Shown here piece by piece: positions 25,979 through 33,701 of a DNA stretch of 64,000 bases. Source of the DNA: Stenotrophomonas maltophilia (GTDB lineage Bacteria; Pseudomonadota; Gammaproteobacteria; Xanthomonadales; Xanthomonadaceae); contig NZ_QFHO01000019.1 in assembly GCF_004920835.1 (NCBI RefSeq), positions 1-64,000 of the forward strand. Direction: 5' to 3'. Position 1 is the stretch's first letter, and every line of letters begins with the position of its first letter. The notes under the pieces are model-generated. The model searched no databases. It saw only the letters and a list, made by a program, of their open reading frames with translations, and had not been told where the DNA came from. The translations under genes were made by a program, and so were the position numbers.

Positions 25979-26865
25979 GCCGCATTGCATTCATCGGGTT
26001 GGGCAACATGGGTGGCCCGATGGCCGCCAACCTGGTCAAGAACGGCCACACCGTGCGCGTGTTCGATCTGGTCCCGGCCGCGGTGCAGGCCGCCGTCGAT
26101 GCCGGTGCCAGCGCGGCCGCGTCGGCGCGCGAAACCCTGGCCGATGCCGAGGTGGTGATTTCGATGCTGCCGGCCAGTCGCCACGTCGAAGGCGTGTACC
26201 TGGGCGACGACGGCATCCTCGCCGCGATCCCGGCCGGTGCGCTGGTCATCGACTGCAGCACGATCGCCCCGGCCAGCGCCCGCAAGGTATCCGAAGCCGC
26301 CGCCGCACGTGGCCTGCAGATGATCGACGCGCCGGTGTCCGGCGGTACCGCCGGTGCGCAGGCCGGCACCCTGACCTTCATCGTCGGTGGCGAAGAGGAC
26401 GCGCTGGAGCGCGCCCGTCCGGTGCTGCAGGCGATGGGCAAGAACATCTTCCACGTGGGCGCCAGTGGTGCCGGCCAGGTCGCCAAGCTGTGCAACAACA
26501 TGGCGCTGGGCGTGATCATGGCGGTGACCGGTGAAGCCATCGCACTGGGCGTGGCACACGGGCTGGACCCGAAGGTGCTGTCGCAGATGATGGCCGTCAG
26601 CACCGGCCGCAGCTGGGCCACTGAAGTGTGCAACCCGTGGCCGGGTGTGCTGGAAAACGCCCCGGCGTCGCGTGGTTACAGCGGTGGTTTCGGCAGCGAC
26701 CTGATGCTCAAGGACATGGGCCTGGCGGTGGAGGCGGCGATGAGTGTCGGCGCCTCGATCCCGCTGGGAGAAGTGGCCCGCAACCTGTACTCGATGAACC
26801 ACCAGGCCGGCCGCGGCAAACTGGATTTCTCCAGCGTCGTGCAGCTCATTACGAGCGAGAAGTAA
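25975..26865 (+). CDS. mmsB: 3-hydroxyisobutyrate dehydrogenase
   Basis: A 296-residue NAD-dependent beta-hydroxyacid dehydrogenase. The Rossmann start FIGLGNMGGPMAANL, the substrate motif APVSGGTAGAQAGTL near residue 120, and the catalytic Lys motif GAGQVAKLCNN near 165 are all present. It oxidises 3-hydroxyisobutyrate to methylmalonate semialdehyde, the substrate of MmsA. GAAAGGAG lies at a good distance upstream. Last gene of the operon, followed by a strong terminator. Confidence 0.95.
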   Translation: MSRIAFIGLGNMGGPMAANLVKNGHTVRVFDLVPAAVQAAVDAGASAAASARETLADAEVVISMLPASRHVEGVYLGDDGILAAIPAGALVIDCSTIAPASARKVSEAAAARGLQMIDAPVSGGTAGAQAGTLTFIVGGEEDALERARPVLQAMGKNIFHVGASGAGQVAKLCNNMALGVIMAVTGEAIALGVAHGLDPKVLSQMMAVSTGRSWATEVCNPWPGVLENAPASRGYSGGFGSDLMLKDMGLAVEAAMSVGASIPLGEVARNLYSMNHQAGRGKLDFSSVVQLITSEK

Positions 26866-26911
26866 GCGAATGCGTCCCCGGCCGCGCGCCGGGGCCCACC
26901 CGAGGTGGGAT

Positions 26912-26952
26912 GGGCGGATGCTCGGTTTCGACCGGCATCCGCCCATTTTTTT
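26912..26952 (+). terminator. Terminator of the valine-degradation operon
   Basis: Perfect 10-bp stem GGGCGGATGC / GCATCCGCCC with an extra inner CGGT / ACCG pairing, followed by A and seven T residues. Confidence 0.93.
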
Positions 26953-27048
26953 GGGGTCGGATCCCTTTCGCAACGCGAAAGGGCTCTGACCCCCGAATAC
27001 TCCGCGATGGGGTCAGAGCCCTTTGCCGGTGGCAAAGGGCTCTGACCC
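26953..27048. repeat. Two copies of a GGGTC...GACCC palindromic repeat
   Basis: Palindromes at 26953-26994 (arms GGGTCGGATCCCTTTCG / CGAAAGGGCTCTGACCC) and 27009-27048 (arms GGGTCAGAGCCCTTTGC / GCAAAGGGCTCTGACCC). They share the outer GGGTCAGAGCCCTT block and differ in the inner bases. Related copies are at 52424-52461 and 55643-55680. They are distinct from the GTAG family. Confidence 0.85.
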
Positions 27049-27056
27049 TGGCCGCA

Positions 27057-27482
27057 TCAGGCAACGATCAGCGTCACGTCGATGTTGCCGCGGGTGGCGT
27101 TGGAGTACGGGCACACGATGTGTGCCTTCTGCACCAGCTCTTCCACCTGCTCGCGCGGCACGCCCGGCACATTGATGGTCAGCTCGGCTTCGATGCCGAA
27201 GCCGGTCGGGATCTGGCCGATGCCGACCTTGCCGGTCACGGTGGTGTCGGCCGGCAGCGCGACCTTGGCCTGGCCGGCGACGAACTTCAGCGCGCCCAGG
27301 AAGCAGGCCGAATAGCCAGCGGCGAACAGCTGCTCCGGGTTGGTGCCCGGGCCACCGGCGCCGCCCAGCTCGCGCGGGGTCGACAGCTGGATGTCCAGCA
27401 CGTTGTCGGAGGAGACGGAACGGCCTTCACGGCCGCCGGTGGAGGTGGCCTGGGCGGTGTACAGAACCTTTTCGATGGACAT
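27057..27482 (-). CDS. ohr: Organic hydroperoxide resistance protein Ohr
   Basis: A 141-residue OsmC/Ohr-family thiol peroxidase that reduces fatty-acid and organic hydroperoxides. The two catalytic cysteines are present: [12 protein letters not shown] near residue 60 and [10 protein letters not shown] near 125, with a conserved Arg ([10 protein letters not shown]) and Glu ([11 protein letters not shown]) in place. The VCPYSNATR sequence favours Ohr over OsmC. ATG 27482 fits the family; an ATG 99 bases upstream adds an unrelated tail. No ohrR gene is seen next to it within this window. Confidence 0.95.
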   Translation of the reverse strand: MSIEKVLYTAQATSTGGREGRSVSSDNVLDIQLSTPRELGGAGGPGTNPEQLFAAGYSACFLGALKFVAGQAKVALPADTTVTGKVGIGQIPTGFGIEAELTINVPGVPREQVEELVQKAHIVCPYSNATRGNIDVTLIVA

Positions 27483-27593
27483 CGGGATGCTCCTGGTCGG
27501 TGGGTGGGTGTTGCGTTGGAGCCTACTTTGCCCGGTTTCCGCGTACGTTGGGTTGCAATGCGTCCGGAAAACTTGATTCATCGTCCTGCCGGC

Positions 27594-28550
27594 CTAGATC
27601 GTCCACTCGCGGTCGGTGGTGAACATGATGGTCAGCCAGCGGTCCGGCGAGGCCTCGCCCAGTGCATCGCCGATCTCGTCGCGCAGCTGGTCCCATTCCA
27701 CCAGCGGCCGCGGCGGGTCGTTTTCCGGCACCACGAAGAACAGCTCGATCTGCTCGCCACGCCCCACCTGGGCCACGTAACTGCGGTGCTCGACGAAGCC
27801 GTGCTTGGCCACGATCCCGCGTGCCACTGCATCCACATGGGCCTGCAGTTCCGGCGGGGTGACCAGCAGGATGCCGGCCAGCGCCCGGCGCACGGTGCCG
27901 AGCGGAGCGATCATCACCAGCACGCAGACGAAGGCGAGGATGGCCGGATCGATGTAGGGCCCGATCCAAACCCACGAGGTGCCCTGTACCAGTACACCAC
28001 CGAGGAAGGCCAGCAGGTAGCAGGCCGACATGCTGGCCGCGATCACCCAGTTCTTCGCGTCCAATGCGATGAACTCCGAGCCGATGCGGCGGTTGGCGCG
28101 CAGGATGAACCAGGCCAGCGCGCCTTCGCCCACGATCGACAGCCCGGCGAAGGCAATGGCCGGGCCGAGCGCGATATGGCGTCCACCGGACATCAACGCA
28201 TCGACCGCATTGACCAGGGCATACAGCGCGGCGCCGATCATCAACGTGCCGCTCACCCCCAGCACGATCGGCTCCAGGTGCCAGAAGCCCATGGTGAAGC
28301 GCTGGTTGAGCCGCGATTGCAGTGCGTCGGTCTGGGTGGACAGCGCGATCAGCCGCGCCACCAGCAGCGACAGCCAGGTCATCACCACGTCGATCAGGCC
28401 GTAGATGCCGTCGAAGATGATCAGCGAGGAATTGGCCAGCAGGCCGAACACCACCGCCGCCGCGGCCAGCAGCAGCGAGGCGGCGATCGACAGGCGCAGC
28501 ACGCCCTGTTCGGTGGCGGGGTCGAAGAAGTGCGGGCGGTTGGCGGCCAT
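27594..28550 (-). CDS. Cation diffusion facilitator-like transporter with atypical metal site
   Basis: A 318-residue CDF-family membrane protein with six hydrophobic segments (residues 18-40, 48-70, 90-112, 125-145, 162-185, 200-220 approximately) and a C-terminal cytosolic ferredoxin-like domain (after 230). The TM2 motif is FDGIYGLID, and TM5 reads ALDAKNWVIAA. In YiiP-type CDFs the site is Asp, Asp (TM2) and His, Asp (TM5); here the TM5 His-x-x-x-Asp is Asn-x-x-x-Ala and one TM2 Asp is a Tyr. Substrate may therefore be unusual. ATG 28550 is preferred; ATG 28574 adds eight residues and lies in a GTAG palindrome. Confidence 0.8.
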   Translation of the reverse strand: MAANRPHFFDPATEQGVLRLSIAASLLLAAAAVVFGLLANSSLIIFDGIYGLIDVVMTWLSLLVARLIALSTQTDALQSRLNQRFTMGFWHLEPIVLGVSGTLMIGAALYALVNAVDALMSGGRHIALGPAIAFAGLSIVGEGALAWFILRANRRIGSEFIALDAKNWVIAASMSACYLLAFLGGVLVQGTSWVWIGPYIDPAILAFVCVLVMIAPLGTVRRALAGILLVTPPELQAHVDAVARGIVAKHGFVEHRSYVAQVGRGEQIELFFVVPENDPPRPLVEWDQLRDEIGDALGEASPDRWLTIMFTTDREWTI

Positions 28551-28559
28551 GCTGTGATT

Positions 28560-28582
28560 GTAGAGCGGAGCCATGCTCTGCT
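28560..28582. repeat. Single GTAG palindrome
   Basis: GTAGAGCGGAGC followed by the complementary GCTCTGC arm, a solitary SMAG-like unit just upstream of the CDF-type gene. Confidence 0.65.
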
Positions 28583-28835
28583 GCGTTTCGCTGCCTTCGC
28601 CGGCCATCCGCGCTACCCCCGTGGGGCCGCTTCCCGTAGACTGCGCCCCTCCCACGCACCCACACCTCCCAGCAGTGATCACGCCACCCTGACCCCTGCC
28701 GCCCTCGGTTGACCGTCGCCTCTTCTGGCGCGCGCAACGTCGATGGTCCGGCCGTGCCCCCGGCACCGGCTCAGGAACCCGTGTATCCCACTGCAGCGCC
28801 TTGCGGCCACGCCCGCATACGCGCGGAGTTTTCCC

Positions 28836-30299
28836 ATGCAAACGTCCTACCCCCTGCGCCAGCAATGGCTCGGCAACATCCGTGGCGATCTGCTGTCCGG
28901 TATCGTCGTCGCCCTGGCCCTGATTCCCGAGGCGATCGCCTTTTCGCTCATCGCCGGCGTCGACCCCAAGGTCGGCCTGTATGCGGCGTTCTCCATTGCC
29001 GTCATCACTGCCATTGCTGGCGGCCGACCCGGCATGATCTCCGCCGCCACCGGTGCGATGGCGCTGGTGATGGTCGACCTGGTCAAGGACCATGGCCTGC
29101 AGTACCTGTTCGCCGCCAGCATCCTGGCCGGCCTGCTGCAGGTGTTGGCCGGTGTGTTCAAGCTCGGCTCGCTGATGCGCTTCGTCTCGCGCTCGGTCAT
29201 CACCGGATTCGTCAACGCGCTGGCGATCCTGATCTTCCTGGCACAGATGCCCGAGCTGATCGGACGCGGCCCTACGGTCTACGTGCTGTGCGCCGCCGCG
29301 CTGGCGATCATCTACCTGCTGCCACGCGTTACCCGCGCGGTGCCGTCGCCGCTGGTGGCCATTGTGGTGCTGACCGCCGTGGTGATCGGCTTCGGCGTGG
29401 ACGTACGCAGCGTCGGCGACATGGGCCAGCTGCCCGACAGCCTGCCGCATTTCCTCATCCCCGATGTGCCGCTCACCTGGGAGACGCTGCGCATTCTGCT
29501 GCCGGTGTCGGCCACGCTGGCGGTGGTCGGACTGCTCGAATCGATGATGACCCTGCAGATCGTCGAGGACATCACCGAAACGCCCAGCGAGCGCAACCGC
29601 GAATGCGTCGGCCAGGGCGTGGCGAATACGGTCACCGGCTTCCTCGGTGGCATGGCCGGCTGCGCGATGATCGGCCAGTCGGTGATCAACGTGACCTCCG
29701 GTGGACGTGGCCGCCTGTCCTGCCTGGTGGCAGGCGTGTTCCTGCTGGTGCTGGTGGTGTACGGCAGCGACCTGGTGCGGCAGATCCCGATGGCCGCGCT
29801 GGTGGCGGTAATGATCATGGTCAGCATCGGCACCTTCAGCTGGCGCTCGCTGCGCGACCTGCGCACGCATCCGCGTAGTTCGTCAGCAGTGATGCTGCTG
29901 ACCGTGGTGGTCACCGTTGCCACCCACGACCTGGCCAAGGGCGTGCTCAGCGGTGTGCTGCTGTCGGCAGTGCTCTTCGCGCGCAAGGTTGGCCGCATGC
30001 TGGATGTGCAGCGCAACGATGCCGGTGACATGCAGGTCTACCGCGTGCGTGGGCAGGTGTTCTTTGCCTCAGCGGGGCAGCTGGGTGCGGCGTTCGATTA
30101 CCAGCACGTGGCGCCGCAGGTGCAGATTGATCTGCGCGATGCCCACCTGTGGGATCTGACTGCCGTGGCCGCGCTGGAGCGGGCGCAGGAAAAGCTGGCC
30201 GCGCACGGTGCGGAGGTGACAGTGGTGGGGCTCAATGCGGCCAGCCAGACCCTCGTCGAACAGGTGGGTGGCAAAGGCACTGCTGGCAGCGCGCATTGA
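28836..30299 (+). CDS. SulP family anion transporter with STAS domain
   Basis: A 487-residue SulP/SLC26 transporter. The sulfate-transporter core starts with [20 protein letters not shown] and contains [29 protein letters not shown]-type segments (conserved [12 protein letters not shown]). About ten or more membrane segments run to residue 390. A C-terminal STAS domain covers roughly 395-480 ([13 protein letters not shown], then [17 protein letters not shown]). Likely substrates are sulfate, bicarbonate or another anion. ATG 28836 with GCGGAG upstream is chosen; ATG 28743 would add a 31-residue Pro-rich extension. Confidence 0.92.
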   Translation: MQTSYPLRQQWLGNIRGDLLSGIVVALALIPEAIAFSLIAGVDPKVGLYAAFSIAVITAIAGGRPGMISAATGAMALVMVDLVKDHGLQYLFAASILAGLLQVLAGVFKLGSLMRFVSRSVITGFVNALAILIFLAQMPELIGRGPTVYVLCAAALAIIYLLPRVTRAVPSPLVAIVVLTAVVIGFGVDVRSVGDMGQLPDSLPHFLIPDVPLTWETLRILLPVSATLAVVGLLESMMTLQIVEDITETPSERNRECVGQGVANTVTGFLGGMAGCAMIGQSVINVTSGGRGRLSCLVAGVFLLVLVVYGSDLVRQIPMAALVAVMIMVSIGTFSWRSLRDLRTHPRSSSAVMLLTVVVTVATHDLAKGVLSGVLLSAVLFARKVGRMLDVQRNDAGDMQVYRVRGQVFFASAGQLGAAFDYQHVAPQVQIDLRDAHLWDLTAVAALERAQEKLAAHGAEVTVVGLNAASQTLVEQVGGKGTAGSAH

Positions 30300-30443
30300 C
30301 GCTGTCGGCTCTCGTGGAGCAACTGCAACGCCATGGCTGCTGTTGGGGTTGCTGCATCTTCAGCCTGTGAACCCCACATCGGGTGGAAGAATCGCCGTGA
30401 TCGTGATTCGTTGTGATCCTCACGACGGAATACTTCTGCCGGA

Positions 30444-31094
30444 ATGGATTCGCTCTTCAACAACGCCACCACGCTGCTGACCTTTCTGCTGCCGGGCTTT
30501 CTGGCAGCCTGGGTGTTCTACGGGCTGACTTCACACCCCAAGCCACCGCAGTTCGAAAGGACCGTGGAAGCGCTGGTGTTCACCTTCGTAGTCCAGGCGC
30601 TGGTCAAGTTCACCGAACTGATGCTCCTGCTGGCTGGTCGCTGCTTTGTGCTGGGCACCTGGACCGAGTCCAGCAGCCTGCTCTGGGGTTTTGTCCTCGC
30701 TGGACTGCTGGGGGCAGGATTGGCCCTCGCTGCGAACAAGGACTTTTTCCACGCGGGGCTCCGCCGCGCAGGCTTCACCACGCGTACGTCCCACCCGAGC
30801 GAGTGGTACTGCGTGCTGGGTACGCGTCCTGCCTTCGTGGTGCTGCAACTGAAGGATGGCCGTCGATTGACCGGCTACCCCAAGGAGTGGCCGATCAGCC
30901 CCGCTGCGGGACAGTTCTACATGCAGATGCCGGCCTGGCTGGTGGATGCGGATCCACCCGATGAAGGTGCCGATCCAGCAGCGCATCTCGTGGGCAGCCC
31001 CGCCGTGGTCGAGCTTCCGCAGCTCGATGGCATACTGATTCACGCAGTGGATGTGCAGTGGGTCGAGATTCTCCAGGAGACAGACAATGGCTAA
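30444..31094 (+). CDS. DUF6338 family membrane protein
   Basis: A 216-residue protein of unknown function that I recognise as DUF6338-like. Three hydrophobic segments occupy residues 8-27, 42-66 and 80-98, beginning FNNATTLLTFLLPGFLAAW and containing ERTVEALVFTFVVQALV. The C-terminal 110 residues are cytosolic and beta-rich (WYCVLGTRPAFVVLQLKDGRR, then GYPKEWPISPAAG), which looks like a small barrel. A 55-codon proline-rich gene overlaps its end by eight bases with its own strong ribosome-binding site, so the two are made together. Confidence 0.78.
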   Translation: MDSLFNNATTLLTFLLPGFLAAWVFYGLTSHPKPPQFERTVEALVFTFVVQALVKFTELMLLLAGRCFVLGTWTESSSLLWGFVLAGLLGAGLALAANKDFFHAGLRRAGFTTRTSHPSEWYCVLGTRPAFVVLQLKDGRRLTGYPKEWPISPAAGQFYMQMPAWLVDADPPDEGADPAAHLVGSPAVVELPQLDGILIHAVDVQWVEILQETDNG

Positions 31095-31254
31095 GTTGAG
31101 GAAGGGTTCCAACCCACCACTGGACCAGCTGGTCGTATCCATGGAGAACGCGAACCCCAAGCTCCCCGAGGGCAGGAAGCGTCCGCCGCCGCCGCCCGGC
31201 CCGCCCCGGCCGCCAGCCGGAACCGCGCCCAACCGGCGCTCGCAACGCGGCTGA
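31087..31254 (+). CDS. Small proline-rich protein linked to DUF6338
   Basis: A 55-residue protein. ATG 31087 has AGGAGA 8 bases upstream and overlaps the end of the DUF6338 gene. The N-terminal half is polar (LRKGSNPPLDQLVVSMENA) and the C-terminal half is a basic proline tract (RKRPPPPPGPPRPP). Such tracts bind SH3-like or WW-like modules in other proteins; here the beta-rich cytosolic domain of its neighbour is an obvious candidate partner, which is inference only. Confidence 0.7.
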   Translation: MAKLRKGSNPPLDQLVVSMENANPKLPEGRKRPPPPPGPPRPPAGTAPNRRSQRG

Positions 31255-31327
31255 CCGCGCGCATTCAGCCACGCGGTGTAAACTATTGATCTCACTGGCA
31301 ATGCCAGTCTCCACGATCAACGCTCCG

Positions 31328-32332
31328 ATGACGTCCGCCACCGCCCGTTACGCCGATTCCCTGCGCCTGTCCGTCGCCCCGATGATGGACTGGACGGATC
31401 GCCATTGCCGCGTGTTCCACCGCGTGCTGGCACCGGGCGTACGCCTGTACACGGAAATGGTGCACGCCAACGCGGTCATCCACGGCGATCGCGAGCGCCT
31501 GCTCGGCTTCGACCGCAGCGAACAGCCGCTGGCCCTGCAATTGGGCGGCAGTGATCCGGCGCTGCTGGCGCAGGCCGCGCGTATCGCCGCCGAGTCGGGC
31601 TACGACGAGGTCAACCTCAACTGCGGCTGCCCGTCTGATCGCGTGCAGGCCGGCCGTTTCGGTGCCTGCCTGATGCGCGAGCCGGTACTGGTGGCCGAAT
31701 GCGTGGCGGCCATGGTCGATGCGGTTGATATCCCGGTGACGGTGAAGTGCCGCCTGGGCGTGGACGAGGACAACGACTACGACGTGTTCGCCGCCTTCGT
31801 CGACCGCCAGGTTGCCGCCGGTGCGGCGATGGTGGTGGTGCATGCGCGCAACGCGTGGCTGAAGGGCCTGTCGCCGAAGGAGAACCGCGAGGTTCCGCCG
31901 CTGAAGTACGACTGGGCCTACCGCCTGAAGCAGGAGCGCCCGGCACTGCCGGTGGTGATCAACGGCGGCCTGGCCAGCCTCGAGGCGGTGCAGGCGCAGG
32001 CCGCGCACGTCGATGGCGTGATGCTGGGCCGCGCGGCCTATCACGATCCCTATCTGCTGCATCAGCTGGAGGCGCTGCATACCGGCGCCCCGCTGCAGGC
32101 CCGTGCCGACCTGCTGCGCGCGCTGCGGCCCTACGTGGAAGCGCGACTGGGCGAAGGCCTGGCGCTGAAGCACATCACCCGCCACGTACTTGGCCTGTTC
32201 CATGGCCAGCCCGGTGGCCGCGCGTTCCGCCAGGTGCTGAGTGAGGGCGCACACCGCCCGGGCGCCGATTGGCGGCTGATCGAGCAGGCGCTGGCGGTCA
32301 CCGAACGTGCATCTGATCGCGCCGTAGCGTGA
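31328..32332 (+). CDS. dusA: tRNA-dihydrouridine(20/20a) synthase DusA
   Basis: A 334-residue FMN-dependent Dus enzyme that reduces U20/U20a in the tRNA D-loop. The N-terminal SVAPMMDWTDRHCRVFHR is the DusA-type start, and the catalytic Cys is in VNLNCGCPSDRVQAGRFGA near residue 100. VHARNAWLKGLSPKENR is the DusA-specific segment. ATG 31328 is chosen; ATG 31301 (MPVSTIN) or 31286 are in frame, and a TAAACT sequence at 31279-31284 could be a -10 element, which would exclude 31286. Confidence 0.95.
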   Translation: MTSATARYADSLRLSVAPMMDWTDRHCRVFHRVLAPGVRLYTEMVHANAVIHGDRERLLGFDRSEQPLALQLGGSDPALLAQAARIAAESGYDEVNLNCGCPSDRVQAGRFGACLMREPVLVAECVAAMVDAVDIPVTVKCRLGVDEDNDYDVFAAFVDRQVAAGAAMVVVHARNAWLKGLSPKENREVPPLKYDWAYRLKQERPALPVVINGGLASLEAVQAQAAHVDGVMLGRAAYHDPYLLHQLEALHTGAPLQARADLLRALRPYVEARLGEGLALKHITRHVLGLFHGQPGGRAFRQVLSEGAHRPGADWRLIEQALAVTERASDRAVA

Positions 32333-32466
32333 CCGCAATCACATTCCTGACTTGACAAGGGGCGGCGATTCGTTCCGAATGTTCACTTAGCTGAACGACT
32401 TGGAGTTGAAGCCGGAAAAGTTCAGACCGGATTCACTGCGCCAAACCAAGAATTTGCAAAAGATTT

Positions 32467-32544
32467 GTAAAGCGCCGGGTCCCGAACCGGCACCCGGATT
32501 TACGACTTTTGAACGAATCGCCGTGCTCGGCTAGGATCGCACTG
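32467..32544 (+). promoter_or_regulatory. Promoter and inverted repeat before the PepSY-like gene
   Basis: A sigma70-like promoter: TTGAAC at 32509-32514, a 17-base spacer, and TAGGAT at 32532-32537. The ATG at 32545 lies about where transcription should begin, so the mRNA may be leaderless. Directly upstream is an inverted repeat, GTAAA-CCGGGT / ACCCGG-TTTAC at 32467-32503, a candidate operator or dusA 3' hairpin. Confidence 0.5.
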
Positions 32545-32919
32545 ATGTCTTCCGCTCCCTTCCATCGCCGCATTGCCCTGGCCACCTGCGTGGTGCTGGC
32601 GGCTGCGCCGCTGTCTTCGGCGCTGGCGCAACAGCCGCCGCGCGGCGACCAGGGGCGGGCGGAGATGATGGAGCGGGGCGAGCGCGGTGGCCGTGGCGAC
32701 GAGCGTTCGTTGTCCGATGCCGTGCGCCGCGTGCAGCGCACCACCGGCGGGCACATCCTCGGCGCCGAGCGCGTGCCGTTCGATGGTCGTGATATCAACC
32801 GGGTGAAGTACATGGACGATCGGGGCCGGGTCCGCTACATGGACGACCCCGCGCCGTCGCGTTCACAGCCGCGCACGCCGCGGTCGGATATGTCATCACT
32901 ACGCGGCGATAACCCCTGA
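32545..32919 (+). CDS. Secreted PepSY-like protein upstream of phoPQ
   Basis: A 124-residue protein with a signal peptide (residues 1-27, LAAAPLSSALAQ). A Gly/Arg/Glu-rich linker follows, then a short domain SLSDAVRRVQRTTGGHILGAE plus INRVKYMDDRGRVRYMDDP, which reads like a PepSY half-domain (DAVRR..GG.ILGAE then a strand pair). PepSY proteins often accompany PhoPQ-type systems as modulators. It lies 73 bases upstream of phoP on the same strand. No ribosome-binding site is present and the predicted promoter places the start at or near the 5' end. Confidence 0.75.
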   Translation: MSSAPFHRRIALATCVVLAAAPLSSALAQQPPRGDQGRAEMMERGERGGRGDERSLSDAVRRVQRTTGGHILGAERVPFDGRDINRVKYMDDRGRVRYMDDPAPSRSQPRTPRSDMSSLRGDNP

Positions 32920-32992
32920 ACAGGGATAGTCGTCGCTATCAACCCGTACCCCACAGGCCTCCGGGCCACACCCAGGACACTAGGGAGAGTTC

Positions 32993-33676
32993 ATGCGTAT
33001 CCTTCTGGTCGAAGACGAAGCCCCGCTGCGTGAGACCCTGGCAGCCCGGCTCAAGCGCGAAGGCTTTGCCGTCGATGCTGCGCAGGACGGCGAGGAAGGC
33101 CTCTACATGGGGCGCGAAGTCCCGTTCGATGTCGGCATCATCGACCTCGGCCTGCCCAAGATGTCGGGCATGGAGCTGATCAAGGCCCTGCGTGACGAAG
33201 GCAAGAAGTTCCCAGTGCTGATCCTGACCGCGCGTTCGAGCTGGCAGGACAAGGTCGAGGGCCTGAAGCAGGGCGCTGATGATTACCTGGTCAAGCCGTT
33301 CCACGTCGAAGAACTGCTGGCACGCGTCAACGCGCTGCTGCGCCGCGCCGCCGGCTGGAGCAAGCCGACCCTGGAATGCGGCCCGGTTGCCCTGGACCTG
33401 GCTGCCCAGACCGTCAGCGTGGCTGGCAGCAATGTCGACCTCACCAGCTACGAGTACAAGGTGCTGGAGTACCTGATGATGCACGCCGGTGAACTGGTCT
33501 CCAAGGCCGACCTCACCGAGCACATCTACCAGCAGGACTTCGACCGCGACTCGAACGTGCTGGAGGTCTTCATCGGCCGTCTGCGCAAGAAGCTGGACCC
33601 GGATGGCGAGCTGAAGCCGATCGAGACCGTGCGCGGTCGCGGCTACCGTTTCGCGATTCCGCGCAACGAGGGCTGA
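32993..33676 (+). CDS. phoP: PhoP-like OmpR-family response regulator
   Basis: A 227-residue regulator. The receiver domain has the acidic pair in LLVEDEAP, phosphoacceptor Asp near residue 51 (GIIDLGLPKMSG), Thr in LILTARSSW and Lys in LVKPFHVEEL. The OmpR/PhoB winged helix occupies residues 130-222 (LTSYEYKVLEYLMMH, then VLEVFIGRLRKKLD, RGRGYRF). Sequence and partner match the PhoPQ systems of xanthomonads that respond to Mg2+ and cationic peptides. GGGAGAG is upstream of the start. The kinase gene follows after 25 bases. Confidence 0.93.
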   Translation: MRILLVEDEAPLRETLAARLKREGFAVDAAQDGEEGLYMGREVPFDVGIIDLGLPKMSGMELIKALRDEGKKFPVLILTARSSWQDKVEGLKQGADDYLVKPFHVEELLARVNALLRRAAGWSKPTLECGPVALDLAAQTVSVAGSNVDLTSYEYKVLEYLMMHAGELVSKADLTEHIYQQDFDRDSNVLEVFIGRLRKKLDPDGELKPIETVRGRGYRFAIPRNEG

Positions 33677-33701
33677 GCCGGCTCACCCTGGCGATAACAC
33701 G

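Noticed and set aside
26628-28712. Long plus-strand open frame across mmsB, ohr and the CDF gene
   Set aside because: It covers three genes in other frames or strands and crosses a strong terminator; no recognisable domain.
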